Assembly: GCF_004210375.1 (NCBI RefSeq)
Contig: NC_134830.1
Coordinates: 4,774,001-4,838,000, forward strand
Direction: 5' to 3'
Length of the DNA stretch: 64,000 nt
From: Tachypleus tridentatus
Lineage: Eukaryota > Arthropoda > Merostomata > Xiphosura > Limulidae
Shown in pieces: positions 10,368 to 23,800 of the stretch (its first letter is position 1; every line of letters starts with the position of its first letter). Under the pieces are notes generated by a model, which worked only from the letters and a program-made list of their open reading frames with translations, had not been told where the DNA came from and made no database searches. The translations under genes were made by a program, and so were the position numbers.

Positions 10368-11113
10368 AGTAACCAAGTCACATCGGTAAATAAACATCTT
10401 CAACCCAATAGCTGTTTGCTACGAAACATGCTAAAGTCACCTTATGCTATAACTTGATGTATAAAAAAATAAAATTTCACATCTAATATATAATGGTCCT
10501 GTAAAATGTACCGCGCTTGTTTATTACTATTTATTTTTACAAGTTAAAATTATAAAATAATTTGACGTTTCTCGTACGCCTACAAAAATAACTTTGTTTT
10601 GAACCAATATTGTACAAAATGTCAATTCTGATTGGTCGTAGCTCAGAATGTTCTCATTGTTAAGATCTAAAGATGTATTACGATGTTCAAATCGTCGGAC
10701 TTAAGACGAACGTGTTCTTACAATGTCTTAAGGTACATACTCAGTTAGTTCCAGGGGTATTCACGGTTTTTTGTGAGACGTGCATGTTTTGAGCACATTG
10801 TAGTTATTATAACCCGTTTCAACGACAGCGTGATGCATTTAGCATAAACAATATTTATCGACCTTGAGTGGGTTCACGGGCCACTAGACTCACGAACAAG
10901 TATTGGTAGAGTACCGTTTCAGCAGTCCCTGGTCTTCGCTAGGAAGTATCAGATAAAACTTCATTAAAATTAGGCCATGAAATTTTCTAAGATGACTCTT
11001 TTTCCTGCATTTCCACAGTCACTCACAGATACATAATATAGTAATTAAAGACACGAATGGGTTAGAAAAACACTGAAAACTTTGTTGCAAGGACCTTCTA
11101 ACTGTAACACTTT
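10368..11113. other. No feature recognised
   Basis: Unique sequence with no convincing open frame. Confidence 0.4.
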
Positions 11114-11125
11114 GGAATTTAATGT

Positions 11126-11376
11126 TTGTTTTGAATTCTGCGCAAAGCTACTCGTGGGCTATTTGCGCTAGCCGTCCCTAATTTAGTAGTGTTAGACTAG
11201 AGGGAAGGCTGCTAGTCATCACTACCCACCGCCAACTCTTGGGCCACTCTTTTACCACTGTATAATGGGATTGACCGTCACATTGCAACGTTCTCAGGTT
11301 TGGTGTGACGGGGATTCGAACCAGCGACCCTGAAATTACAAGTCAAACGCCTTAATCCACCTTGCCATACCGGTCC
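11126..11376 (-). mobile_element. SINE-A with perfect target-site duplication
   Basis: A full copy in minus orientation, with the box B complement GGGATTCGAACC near 11310. The 12-bp flanks GGAATTTAATGT at 11114-11125 and 11377-11388 are identical, so the insertion is well delimited and relatively recent. Confidence 0.93.
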
Positions 11377-11644
11377 GGAATTTAATGTGTTTTATGTTTT
11401 GAATTTATCCAAAGACATGTAAACTGAACAGGTTAAATATGTTTAAGAAAAAAATCCAAGTACTTTAATTAAGGATGAAAAATCGAATCAGTCTACTTAT
11501 GACTTAATAAAAGTCAGACTGCAACTCATACAGTACTTGCTAATTAGAAATAGTTGTAACTTATATTTGAAACACGCTTCTTCGTATACCATTTAAGAAA
11601 ATTATTATTTTGCGTCAGTGAGTTTATTATTCTAAAAATCAGAT

Positions 11645-11721
11645 TTCAATTCCTGCAATAGGCAGAATATCAGATAGCTTATTGTGTGGCTTTGTGCTTT
11701 AGTTTATAACAAACAAAATCA
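11645..11721 (+). mobile_element. SINE-B variant 3' fragment
   Basis: The stretch GGCAGAATATCAGATAGC.. and then TTGTGTGGCTTTGTGCTT.. with an AACAAACAAA end matches the 3' part of the SINE-B variant group. The head is not recognisable. Confidence 0.55.
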
Positions 11722-11954
11722 CTTAGCTTTTCACACTTACTCAAAGGTATCAAATTATAGCTTAAATTTCACAACAATCTCACGTTCAAATGGAAGTTTA
11801 TTAAAATTTAATAATAACACTTAAAAATTTTAATGGCTTTGACCTCACAAACATATGTCTTCAGGTGGTTTTATTTATTTTTTCTGTGGGAAACATAAAA
11901 GCTTTAGAGTGCAACTTTATAAAATTATTTTCAAGCGTATGTACAAACCCATAA

Positions 11955-12166
11955 GGCTTACCACGGTTTGGTGGTTACAATCTGCTGGTCAAAGGTTTGC
12001 CTCCAATCACTGAGCATTCTCGTTCATTCAGTCGTGCAGGAGCTATAATAGTCAGTGAATTCTACTATTCATTGAGTAGTTAATATTGATTTTTAAATGA
12101 TGAATAGCTAGCGATGAGATGGGATATCCGTCTAATCGAATAGCTTTGCACGAACTTCACGAATAA
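11955..12166 (+). mobile_element. Old diverged SINE-A
   Basis: Landmarks of SINE-A appear in the right order but heavily mutated: a GGTTTGGTGGTTA head, GTCAGTGAATTCTACTATTCATTG for the middle box, and AATAGCTTTGCACGAACTTCACG for the tail. Confidence 0.6.
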
Positions 12167-13108
12167 ACCTAGCAGTATTATCATTACCATGAATATACCA
12201 CATCCAAAAACACTTTATTTGCTTATCTATCGATACTGCCACTACAACATGGTTAAATTATTACCTACAATGTATGCTTACCATCTTATTTTCATAAAAT
12301 CTCCGAACTACCACGCATGACTGTCTTTAACCTTATAAGTTTATATCCATCCACAACGTGGCATCCGTATCTTCTGATACCACAAGACGAAAGCAGTTGC
12401 CATCACGAGAGCAAAACCAGAACTAACGACAACGTATAGCGTTGTTCACGTTCTGCGCGCTCTGACTGCGTTCACAAGTTCTTAGAAATCGTACATAAAT
12501 ATTATAACCACCGTAATATAAAAAAATCACTTTAATTAATAATGTTTCGGGATTGCATTAAGTTCCAGAATCAGCGTTAAAACAGCAAAAATATTCCGTA
12601 ATTAATAGTTTTATATTACTGCATGTTTAATATTAGAACTAGTGCGACATGCGTAATAAAGAAATGAACAATATAAACAATTTAACTATTACACTTTTAA
12701 ACCGGTATGTGTATTTAAAAAAATAAGTTTTATAATTATGTGATCACAACTAATATATTACTGTTAAGATACGTTTTAAATGTTTTGATGATGTTAGCTA
12801 GAGGAGGCCGTGAATGGTCGATAATTTATTAATAAGGAAGCTAACTAACAATTACATCGGTACATTACCTAAAGATATGACCAATACATAGATATGTGTA
12901 AAAACACAAAAAATATCCTGTTTGTCCTTCATCTACTCCGAGTTCTCTGGGCCATTATCGACCAACCATTCTAGGGAGACAATTTAAAATATTACTGGGG
13001 GTTAGTAACCTCTCCACCCTCATTATTAGTTATTGAGCATTTATTGTCTTTGACGTAAAGTAATGACAATCACATTCTAAGATGACACCACCACATACAA
13101 CAATATTA
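12167..13108. other. No established feature; one hydrophobic minus-strand frame
   Basis: Around 12354-12455 the base composition is noticeably less AT-rich, and the minus strand reads a TM-like stretch (SGFALVMATAFVLWYQKIRM). A TGA lies in frame just upstream, so I do not call a gene. A pair of imperfect inverted words (GAATGGTCGATAAT near 12813 and its complement near 12953-12970) is also present. Confidence 0.3.
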
Positions 13109-13120
13109 CATTTTCTATAA

Positions 13121-13410
13121 TGTTTTTTTCTATTTGTTTTTTTAATTTCACGCAAAGCTACTAGAGGGCTATCTGCGCTAGCCGTCCCTAATTTAGCAGT
13201 GTAAAACTAGAGGGAAGGCAGCTAGTCATTAGCACCCACCGCCAACCCTTGGGCTACCCTTTTACCAACGAATAGTGGGATTGACCGTCACCTTATTACG
13301 CCGCCACGGCTAAAAGGGCAAGCATGTTTGGTGCGACCTGGATTCAAACCCGCGACCCTCAGATTACGCGTCCCACGCCTTAACCCACCTGGCTATGCCG
13401 GACCTACAAG
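13121..13410 (-). mobile_element. SINE-A with 12-bp target-site duplication
   Basis: A full-length minus-orientation copy including the CCACGGCTAAAAGGGCAAGC segment that some copies lack. Identical flanks CATTTTCTATAA at 13109-13120 and 13411-13422 define the insertion. Confidence 0.93.
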
Positions 13411-13700
13411 CATTTTCTATAACACAACATAGGGGAAGAAATGCAATGTAAAAATACATGACCTCGGTTTAAGGTTTTATTTCAACAGCCAACACAAAGC
13501 TGATATGAACTGCCGTTTTGAGTTATACCCAGTTCCTTTTGACCCGTGATCTTCCAACTTCGACCCATAAAACACTTCTACGGCTAAAGACCGTCAATTA
13601 ATTAATCACGTAAAACACTATGGAAGGACCCTAAGAGCTGGGTGTTTAAAGGGGGCAGTATAAAGCGCCTCCTATTATCACTATGTTTTTGTTACTTTTT

Positions 13701-13980
13701 GGCCTGGCATAGCCAGATTGTTAGGCGCTCGACTCGTTATCTGAGGGTTGTGGGTTCGAATCCCCGTCACACCAAACATACTCGCTCTTTCAGCCGTGGG
13801 GGCGTTATAATGAAACGGTCAGTCCCATTACTCATTGGTAAAAGAGTAGCCCAAGAGTTGGCGGTGGATGGTGATGACTAGCTGCCATTCCTCTAGTCTT
13901 GCACTGCTAAATTATGAACGGCTAGACGGCTAATACAGATAGCCCTCGTGTAACTCAGCGCAAAATTCAAACCAAAACAA
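13701..13980 (+). mobile_element. SINE-A
   Basis: Complete plus-orientation copy from GGCCTGGCATAGCC to the AAACCAAAACAA tail, with box B GGTTCGAATCCCC. It lies only about 290 bp from the preceding copy, in the opposite orientation. No clear duplication was found. The 79-codon open frame over it is fortuitous. Confidence 0.87.
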
Positions 13981-14358
13981 TATCACATTTTTATATTTTC
14001 ACATATAGTTTATTTTAATTTTCCTTTCCAATTATTTGTCTTTTTTATTCTTGATGCAAGTATGCCAATCTGTTCCTACTAATGTGATTGTAATAGTTAT
14101 TATAGGGCAAAGGTCGTCCACAAACTCTGTCACTAAAGCTTGTACACGCGAATGACGCCATCTTGCTTAGACATTTTGACAAGCCAAATCCACATCGAGT
14201 TAAATATATACAATCATAAATTTTTAGATATGGATTTATAAATGCAAATAATACAAAACTAATTAAAATATAAACGTTAAATGCAATCTAAGTGTTTAGC
14301 AAACTAATACATATAAGACAAGAAACCCTTTAAGAAAACAATGGACTGAGTTTCTTTT
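13981..14358. other. Unique AT-rich DNA up to the gap
   Basis: No gene or repeat recognised. Confidence 0.4.
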
Positions 14359-14858
14359 NNNNNNNNNNNNNNNNNNNNNNNNNNNNNNNNNNNNNNNNNN
14401 NNNNNNNNNNNNNNNNNNNNNNNNNNNNNNNNNNNNNNNNNNNNNNNNNNNNNNNNNNNNNNNNNNNNNNNNNNNNNNNNNNNNNNNNNNNNNNNNNNNN
14501 NNNNNNNNNNNNNNNNNNNNNNNNNNNNNNNNNNNNNNNNNNNNNNNNNNNNNNNNNNNNNNNNNNNNNNNNNNNNNNNNNNNNNNNNNNNNNNNNNNNN
14601 NNNNNNNNNNNNNNNNNNNNNNNNNNNNNNNNNNNNNNNNNNNNNNNNNNNNNNNNNNNNNNNNNNNNNNNNNNNNNNNNNNNNNNNNNNNNNNNNNNNN
14701 NNNNNNNNNNNNNNNNNNNNNNNNNNNNNNNNNNNNNNNNNNNNNNNNNNNNNNNNNNNNNNNNNNNNNNNNNNNNNNNNNNNNNNNNNNNNNNNNNNNN
14801 NNNNNNNNNNNNNNNNNNNNNNNNNNNNNNNNNNNNNNNNNNNNNNNNNNNNNNNNNN
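14359..14858. other. Assembly gap (500 N)
   Basis: Exactly 500 N, probably a placeholder length. The satellite begins immediately on its right side, so the gap probably hides more satellite and the left boundary of the array is unknown. Confidence 0.98.
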
Positions 14859-17800
14859 TTTTAAAACCTTACAAACCGCTATTGTACAATCAGAATTACA
14901 CTTTATAATTCTATGTTTGTGTCTATTTTTAAACCCTTACAAACCGCTATTGTACAATCAGAATTACACTTTATAATTCTATGTTTGTGTCTATTTTAAA
15001 CCCTTACAAACCGCTATTGTACAATCAGAATTACACTTTATAATTCTATGTTTGTGTCTATTTTAAAACCTTACAAACCGCTATTGTACAATCAGAATTA
15101 CACTTTATAATTCTATGTTTGTGTCTATTTTTTAAAACCTTACAAACCGCTATTGTACAATCAGAATTACACTTTATAATTCTATGTTTGTGTCTATTTT
15201 TAAAACCTTACAAACCGCTATTGTACAATCAGAATTACACTTTATAATTCTATGTTTGTGTCTATTTTTAAAACCTTACAAACCGCTATTGTACAATCAG
15301 AATTACACTTTATAATTCTATGTTTGTGTCTATTTTTAAAACCTTACAAACCGCTATTGTACAATCAGAATTACACTTTATAATTCTATGTTTGTGTCTA
15401 TTTTTAAACCCTTACAAACCGCTATTGTACAATCAGAATTACACTTTATAATTCTATGTTTGTGTCTATTTTAAAACCTTACAAACCGCTATTGTACAAT
15501 CAGAATTACACTTTATAATTCTATGTTTGTGTCTATTGTTTTACACTTTATAAATGTTTGTGTCCCTTACAAACCGCTATTGTACAATCAGAATTACACT
15601 TTATAATTCTATGTTTGTGTCTATTTTTAAAACCTTACAAACCGCTATTGTACAATCAGAATTACACTTTATAATTCTATGTTTGTGTCTATTTTAAAAC
15701 CTTACAAACCGCTATTGTACAATCAGAATTACACTTTATAATTCTATGTTTGTGTCTATGTTTTTTAAAACCTTACAAACCGCTATTGTACAATCAGAAT
15801 TACACTTTATAATTCTATGTTTGTGTCTATTTTTAAAACCTTACAAACCGCTATTGTACAATCAGAATTACACTTTATAATTCTATGTTTGTGTCTATTT
15901 TTAAACCCTTACAAACCGCTATTGTACAATCAGAATTACACTTTATAATTCTATGTTTGTGTCTATTTTTAAACCCTTACAAACCGCTATTGTACAATCA
16001 GAATTACACTTTATAATTCTATGTTTGTGTCTACTTTATAATTCTTGTCTATTTTTAAACCTTACAAACCGCTATTGTACAATCAGAATTACACTTTATA
16101 ATTCTATGTTTGTGTCTATTTTTAAACCCTTACAAACCGCTATTGTACAATCAGAATTACACTTTATAATTCTATGTTTGTGTCTATATTTTAAAACCTT
16201 ACAAACCGCTATTGTACAATCAGAATTACACTTTATAATTCTATGTTTGTGTCTATGTTTATTTTTAAACCTTACAAACCGCTATTGTACAATCAGAATT
16301 ACACTTTATAATTCTATGTTTGTGTCTATTTTTAAAACCTTACAAACCGCTATTGTACAATCAGAATTACACTTTATAATTCTATGTTTGTGTCTATTTT
16401 AAAACCTATTGTACAATCAGAATTACACTTTATAATTCTATGTTTGTGTCTATTTTTACAATCAGAAAACTATTTTAAAATACAAACCGCTATTGTACAA
16501 TCAGAATTACACTTTATAATTCTATGTTTGTGTCTATTTTAAACCCTTACAAACCGCTATTGTACAATCAGAATTACACTTTATAATTCTATGTTTGTGT
16601 CTATTTTTAAAACCTTACAAACCGCTATTGTACAATCAGAATTACACTTTATAATTCTATGTTTGTGTCTATTTTTAAACCCTTACAAACCGCTATTGTA
16701 CAATCAGAATTACACTTTATAATTCTATGTTTGTGTCTATTTTTAAACCCTTACAAACCGCTATTGTACAATCAGAATTACACTTTATAATTCTATGTTT
16801 GTGTCTATTTTAAAACCTTACAAACCGCTATTGTACAATCAGAATTACACTTTATAATTCTATGTTTGTGTCTATTTTAAAACCTTACAAACCGCTATTG
16901 TACAATCAGAATTACACTTTATAATTCTATGTTTGTGTCTATTTTTTAAAACCTTACAAACCGCTATTGTACAATCAGAATTACACTTTATAATTCTATG
17001 TTTGTGTCTATTTTAAAACCTTACAAACCGCTATTGTACAATCAGAATTACACTTTATAATTCTATGTTTGTGTCTATTTTAAAACCTTACAAACCGCTA
17101 TTGTACAATCAGAATTACACTTTATAATTCTATGTTTGTGTCTATTTTTAAAACCTTACAAACCGCTATTGTACAATCAGAATTACACTTTATAATTCTA
17201 TGTTTGTGTCTATTTTTAAAACCTTACAAACCGCTATTGTACAATCAGAATTACACTTTATAATTCTATGTTTGTGTCTATTTTAAACCTTACAAACCGC
17301 TATTGTACAATCAGAATTACACTTTATAATTCTATGTTTGTGTCTATTTTTAAAACCTTACAAACCGCTATTGTACAATCAGAATTACACTTTATAATTC
17401 TATGTTTGTGTCTATTTTTAAACCCTTACAAACCGCTATTGTACAATCAGAATTACACTTTATAATTCTATGTTTGTGTCTATTTTTTACAAACCCTTAC
17501 AAACCGCTATTGTACAATCAGAATTACACTTTATAATTCTATGTTTGTGTCTATTTTAAAACCTTACAAACCGCTATTGTACAATCAGAATTACACTTTA
17601 TAATTCTATGTTTGTGTCTATTTTTAAACCTTACAAACCGCTATTGTACAATCAGAATTACACTTTATAATTCTATGTTTGTGTCTATTTTTAAACCCTT
17701 ACAAAATTACACTTTATAATTCTATGTTTGTGTCTATTTTTAAACCCTTACAAACCGCTATTGTACAATCAGAATTACACTTTATAATTCTATGTTTGTG

Positions 17801-20800
17801 TCTATTTTTAAACCCTTACAAACCGCTATTGTACAATCAGAATTACACTTTATAATTCTATGTTTGTGTCTATTTTATTTTAAACCCTTACAAACCGCTA
17901 TTGTACAATCAGAATTACACTTTATAATTCTATGTTTGTGTCTATTTTAAACCCTTACAAACCGCTATTGTACAATCAGAATTACACTTTATAATTCTAT
18001 GTTTGTGTCTATTTTTAAAACCTTACAAACCGCTATTGTACAATCAGAATTACACTTTATAATTCTATGTTTGTGTCTGATTTTAAAACCTTACAAACCG
18101 CTATTGTACAATCAGAATTACACTTTATAATTCTATGTTTGTGTCTATTTTTAAAACCTTACAAACCGCTATTGTACAATCAGAATTACACTTTATAATT
18201 CTATGTTTGTGTCTATTTTTAAAACCTTACAAACCGCTATTGTACAATCAGAATTACACTTTATAATTCTATGTTTGTGTCTATTTTTAAAACCTTACAA
18301 ACCGCTATTGTACAATCAGAATTACACTTTATAATTCTATGTTTGTGTCTATTTTTAAAACCCTTACAAACCGCTATTGTACAATCAGAATTACACTTTA
18401 TAATTCTATGTTTGTGTCTATTTTTAAAACCTTACAAACCGCTATTGTACAATCAGAATTACACTTTATAATTCTATGTTTGTGTCTATTTTTAAAACCT
18501 TACAAACCGCTATTGTACAATCAGAATTACACTTTATAATTCTATGTTTGTGTCTATTTTAAACCCTTACAAACCGCTATTGTACAATCAGAATTACACT
18601 TTATAATTCTATGTTTGTGTCTATTTTTAAACCCTTACAAACCGCTATTGTACAATCAGAATTACACTTTATAATTCTATGTTTGTGTCTATTTTTAAAA
18701 CCTTACAAACCGCTATTGTACAATCAGAATTACACTTTATAATTCTATGTTTGTGTCTTATTTTAACACCTTACAAACCGCTATTGTACAATCAGAATTA
18801 CACTTTATAATTCTATGTTTGTGTCTATTTTTAAAACCTTACAAACCGCTATTGTACAATCAGAATTACACTTTATAATTCTATGTTTGTGTCTATGTTT
18901 GTGTCTATTTTAAAACCTTACAAACCGCTATTGTACAATCAGAATTACACTTTATAATTCTATGTTTGTGTCTATTTTTAAACCCTTACAAACCGCTATT
19001 GTACAATCAGAATTACACTTTATAATTCTATGTTTGTGTCTATTTTAAAACCTTACAAACCGCTATTGTACAATCAGAATTACACTTTATAATTCTATGT
19101 TTGTGTCTATTTTTAAAACCTTACAAACCGCTATTGTACAATCAGAATTACACTTTATAATTCTATGTTTGTGTCTATTTTTAAACCCTTACAAACCGCT
19201 ATTGTACAATCAGAATTACACTTTATAATTCTATGTTTGTGTCTATTTTTAAACCTTACAAACCGCTATTGTACAATCAGAATTACACTTTATAATTCTA
19301 TGTTTGTGTCTATTTTTAAACCCTTACAAACCGCTATTGTACAATCAGAATTACACTTTATAATTCTATGTTTGTGTCTATTTTTAAACCTTACAAACCG
19401 CTATTGTACAATCAGAATTACACTTTATAATTCTATGTTTGTGTCTATTTTTAAAACCTTACAAACCGCTATTGTACAATCAGAATTACACTTTATAATT
19501 CTATGTTTGTGTCTATTTTTAAAACCTTACAAACCGCTATTGTACAATCAGAATTACACTTTATAATTCTATGTTTGTGTCTATTTTTAAAACCTTACAA
19601 ACCGCTATTGTACAATCAGAATTACACTTTATAATTCTATGTTTGTGTCTATTTTTTTAAACCCTTACAAACCGCTATTGTACAATCAGAATTACACTTT
19701 ATAATTCTATGTTTGTGTCTATTTTAAAACCTTACAAACCGCTATTGTACAATCAGAATTACACTTTATAATTCTATGTTTGTGTCTATTTTTAAAACCT
19801 TACAAACCGCTATTGTACAATCAGAATTACACTTTATAATTCTATGTTTGTGTCTATTTTAAAACCCTTACAAACCGCTATTGTACAATCAGAATTACAC
19901 TTTATAATTCTATGTTTGTGTCTATTTTTAAACCCTTACAAACCGCTATTGTACAATCAGAATTACACTTTATAATTCTATGTTTGTGTCTATTTTTAAA
20001 ACCTTACAAACCGCTATTGTACAATCAGAATTACACTTTATAATTCTATGTTTGTGTCTATTTTAAAACCTTACAAACCGCTATTGTACAATCAGAATTA
20101 CACTTTATAATTCTATGTTTGTGTCTATTTTAACACCTTACAAACCGCTATTGTACAATCAGAATTACACTTTATAATTCTATGTTTGTGTCTATTTTTA
20201 AAACCTTACAAACCGCTATTGTACAATCAGAATTACACTTTATAATTCTATGTTTGTGTCTATTTTAAAACCTTACAAACCGCTATTGTACAATCAGAAT
20301 TACACTTTATAATTCTATGTTTGTGTCTATTTTTAAAACCTTACAAACCGCTATTGTACAATCAGAATTACACTTTATAATTCTATGTTTGTGTCTATTT
20401 TTAAACCCTTACAAACCGCTATTGTACAATCAGAATTACACTTTATAATTCTATGTTTGTGTCTATTTTAAAACCTTACAAACCGCTATTGTACAATCAG
20501 AATTACACTTTATAATTCTATGTTTGTGTCTATTTTTAAAACCTTACAAACCGCTATTGTACAATCAGAATTACACTTTATAATTCTATGTTTGTGTCTA
20601 TTTTTAAACCCTTACAAACCGCTATTGTACAATCAGAATTACACTTTATAATTCTATGTTTGTGTCTATTTTTAAACCCTTACAAACCGCTATTGTACAA
20701 TCAGAATTACACTTTATAATTCTATGTTTGTGTCTATTTTAAAACCTTACAAACCGCTATTGTACAATCAGAATTACACTTTATAATTCTATGTTTGTGT

Positions 20801-23800
20801 CTATTTTTAAAACCTTACAAACCGCTATTGTACAATCAGAATTACACTTTATAATTCTATGTTTGTGTCTATTTTAAACCTTACAAACCGCTATTGTACA
20901 ATCAGAATTACACTTTATAATTCTATGTTTGTGTCTATTTTTAAAACCTTACAAACCGCTATTGTACAATCAGAATTACACTTTATAATTCTATGTTTGT
21001 GTCTGATTTTAAAACCTTACAAACCGCTATTGTACAATCAGAATTACACTTTATAATTCTATGTTTGTGTCTATTTTAAAACCTTACAAACCGCTATTGT
21101 ACAATCAGAATTACACTTTATAATTCTATGTTTGTGTCTATTTTAAAACCTTACAAACCGCTATTGTACAATCAGAATTACACTTTATACTTCTATGTTT
21201 GTGTCTATTTTAAACCCTTACAAACCGCTATTGTACAATCAGAATTACACTTTATAATTCTATGTTTGTGTCTATTTTTAAAACCTTACAAACCGCTATT
21301 GTACAATCAGAATTACACTTTATAATTCTATGTTTGTGTCTATTTTTAAAACCTTACAAACCGCTATTGTACAATCAGAATTACACTTTATAATTCTATG
21401 TTTGTGTCTATTTTAAAACCTTACAAACCGCTATTGTACAATCAGAATTACACTTTATAATTCTATGTTTGTGTCTATTTTTAAAACCTTACAAACCGCT
21501 ATTGTACAATCAGAATTACACTTTATAATTCTATGTTTGTGTCTATTTTTAAAACCTTACAAACCGCTATTGTACAATCAGAATTACACTTTATAATTCT
21601 ATGTTTGTGTGTCTATTTTAAAACCTTACAAACCGCTATTGTACAATCAGAATTACACTTTATAATTCTATGTTTGTGTCTGATTTTAAAACCTTACAAA
21701 CCGCTATTGTACAATCAGAATTACACTTTATAATTCTATGTTTGTGTCTATTTTTAAACCCTTACAAACCGCTATTGTACAATCAGAATTACACTTTATA
21801 ATTCTATGTTTGTGTCTATTTTTAAACCCTTACAAACCGCTATTGTACAATCAGAATTACACTTTATAATTCTATGTTTGTGTCTATGTTTGTGTCTATT
21901 TTAAACCCTTACAAACCGCTATTGTACAATCAGAATTACACTTTATAATTCTATGTTTGTGTCTATTTTTAAACCCTTACAAACCGCTATTGTACAATCA
22001 GAATTACACTTTATAATTCTATGTTTGTGTCTATGTTTTTTAAAACCTTACAAACCGCTATTGTACAATCAGAATTACACTTTATAATTCTATGTTTGTG
22101 TCTATTTTTAAAACCTTACAAACCGCTATTGTACAATCAGAATTACACTTTATAATTCTATGTTTGTGTCTATTTTTAAACCCTTACAAACCGCTATTGT
22201 ACAATCAGAATTACACTTTATAATTCTATGTTCTATGTGTCTATTTTTAAAACCTTACAAACCGCTATTGTACAATCAGAATTACACTTTATAATTCTAT
22301 GTTTGTGTCTATTTTAAAACCTTACAAACCGCTATTGTACAATCAGAATTACACTTTATAATTCTATGTTTGTGTCTATTTTTAAAACCTTACAAACCGC
22401 TATTGTACAATCAGAATTACACTTTATAATTCTATGTTTGTGTCTATTTTAAAACCTTACAAACCGCTATTGTACAATCAGAATTACACTTTATAATTCT
22501 ATGTTTGTGTCTATTTTTAAAACCTTACAAACCGCTATTGTACAATCAGAATTACACTTTATAATTCTATGTTTGTGTCTATTTTTAAAACCTTACAAAC
22601 CGCTATTGTACAATCAGAATTACACTTTATAATTCTATGTTTGTGTCTGATTTTAAAACCTTACAAACCGCTATTGTACAATCAGAATTACACTTTATAA
22701 TTCTATGTTTGTGTCTATTTTTAAACCCTTACAAACCGCTATTGTACAATCAGAATTACACTTTATAATTCTATGTTTGTGTCTATTTTTAAAACCTTAC
22801 AAACCGCTATTGTACAATCAGAATTACACTTTATAATTCTATGTTTGTGTCTATTTTAAAACCTTACAAACCGCTATTGTACAATCAGAATTACACTTTA
22901 TAATTCTATGTTTGTGTCTATTTTAAAACCTTACAAACCGCTATTGTACAATCAGAATTACACTTTATAATTCTATGTTTGTGTCTATTTTTAAAACCTT
23001 ACAAACCGCTATTGTACAATCAGAATTACACTTTATAATTCTATGTTTGTGTCTATTTTTAAAACCTTACAAACCGCTATTGTACAATCAGAATTACACT
23101 TTATAATTCTATGTTTGTGTCTATTTTTAAACCCTTACAAACCGCTATTGTACAATCAGAATTACACTTTATAATTCTATGTTTGTGTCTTTTTTTTAAA
23201 ACCTTACAAACCGCTATTGTACAATCAGAATTACACTTTATAATTCTATGTTTGTGTCTATTTTTAAAACCTTACAAACCGCTATTGTACAATCAGAATT
23301 ACACTTTATAATTCTATGTTTGTGTCTATTTTAAACCCTTACAAACCGCTATTGTACAATCAGAATTACACTTTATAATTCTATGTTTGTGTCTATTTTT
23401 AAACCCTTACAAACCGCTATTGTACAATCAGAATTACACTTTATAATTCTATGTTTGTGTCTATTTTTAAAACCTTACAAACCGCTATTGTACAATCAGA
23501 ATTACACTTTATAATTCTATGTTTGTGTCTGATTTTAAAACCTTACAAACCGCTATTGTACAATCAGAATTACACTTTATAATTCTATGTTTGTGTCTAT
23601 TTTTAAACCCTTACAAACCGCTATTGTACAATCAGAATTACACTTTATAATTCTATGTTTGTGTCTATTTTAAAACCTTACAAACCCTATTGTACAAAAC
23701 CGCTATTGTACAATCAGAATTACACTTTATAATTCTATGTTTGTGTCTATTTTTAAAACCTTACAAACCGCTATTGTACAATCAGAATTACACTTTATAA

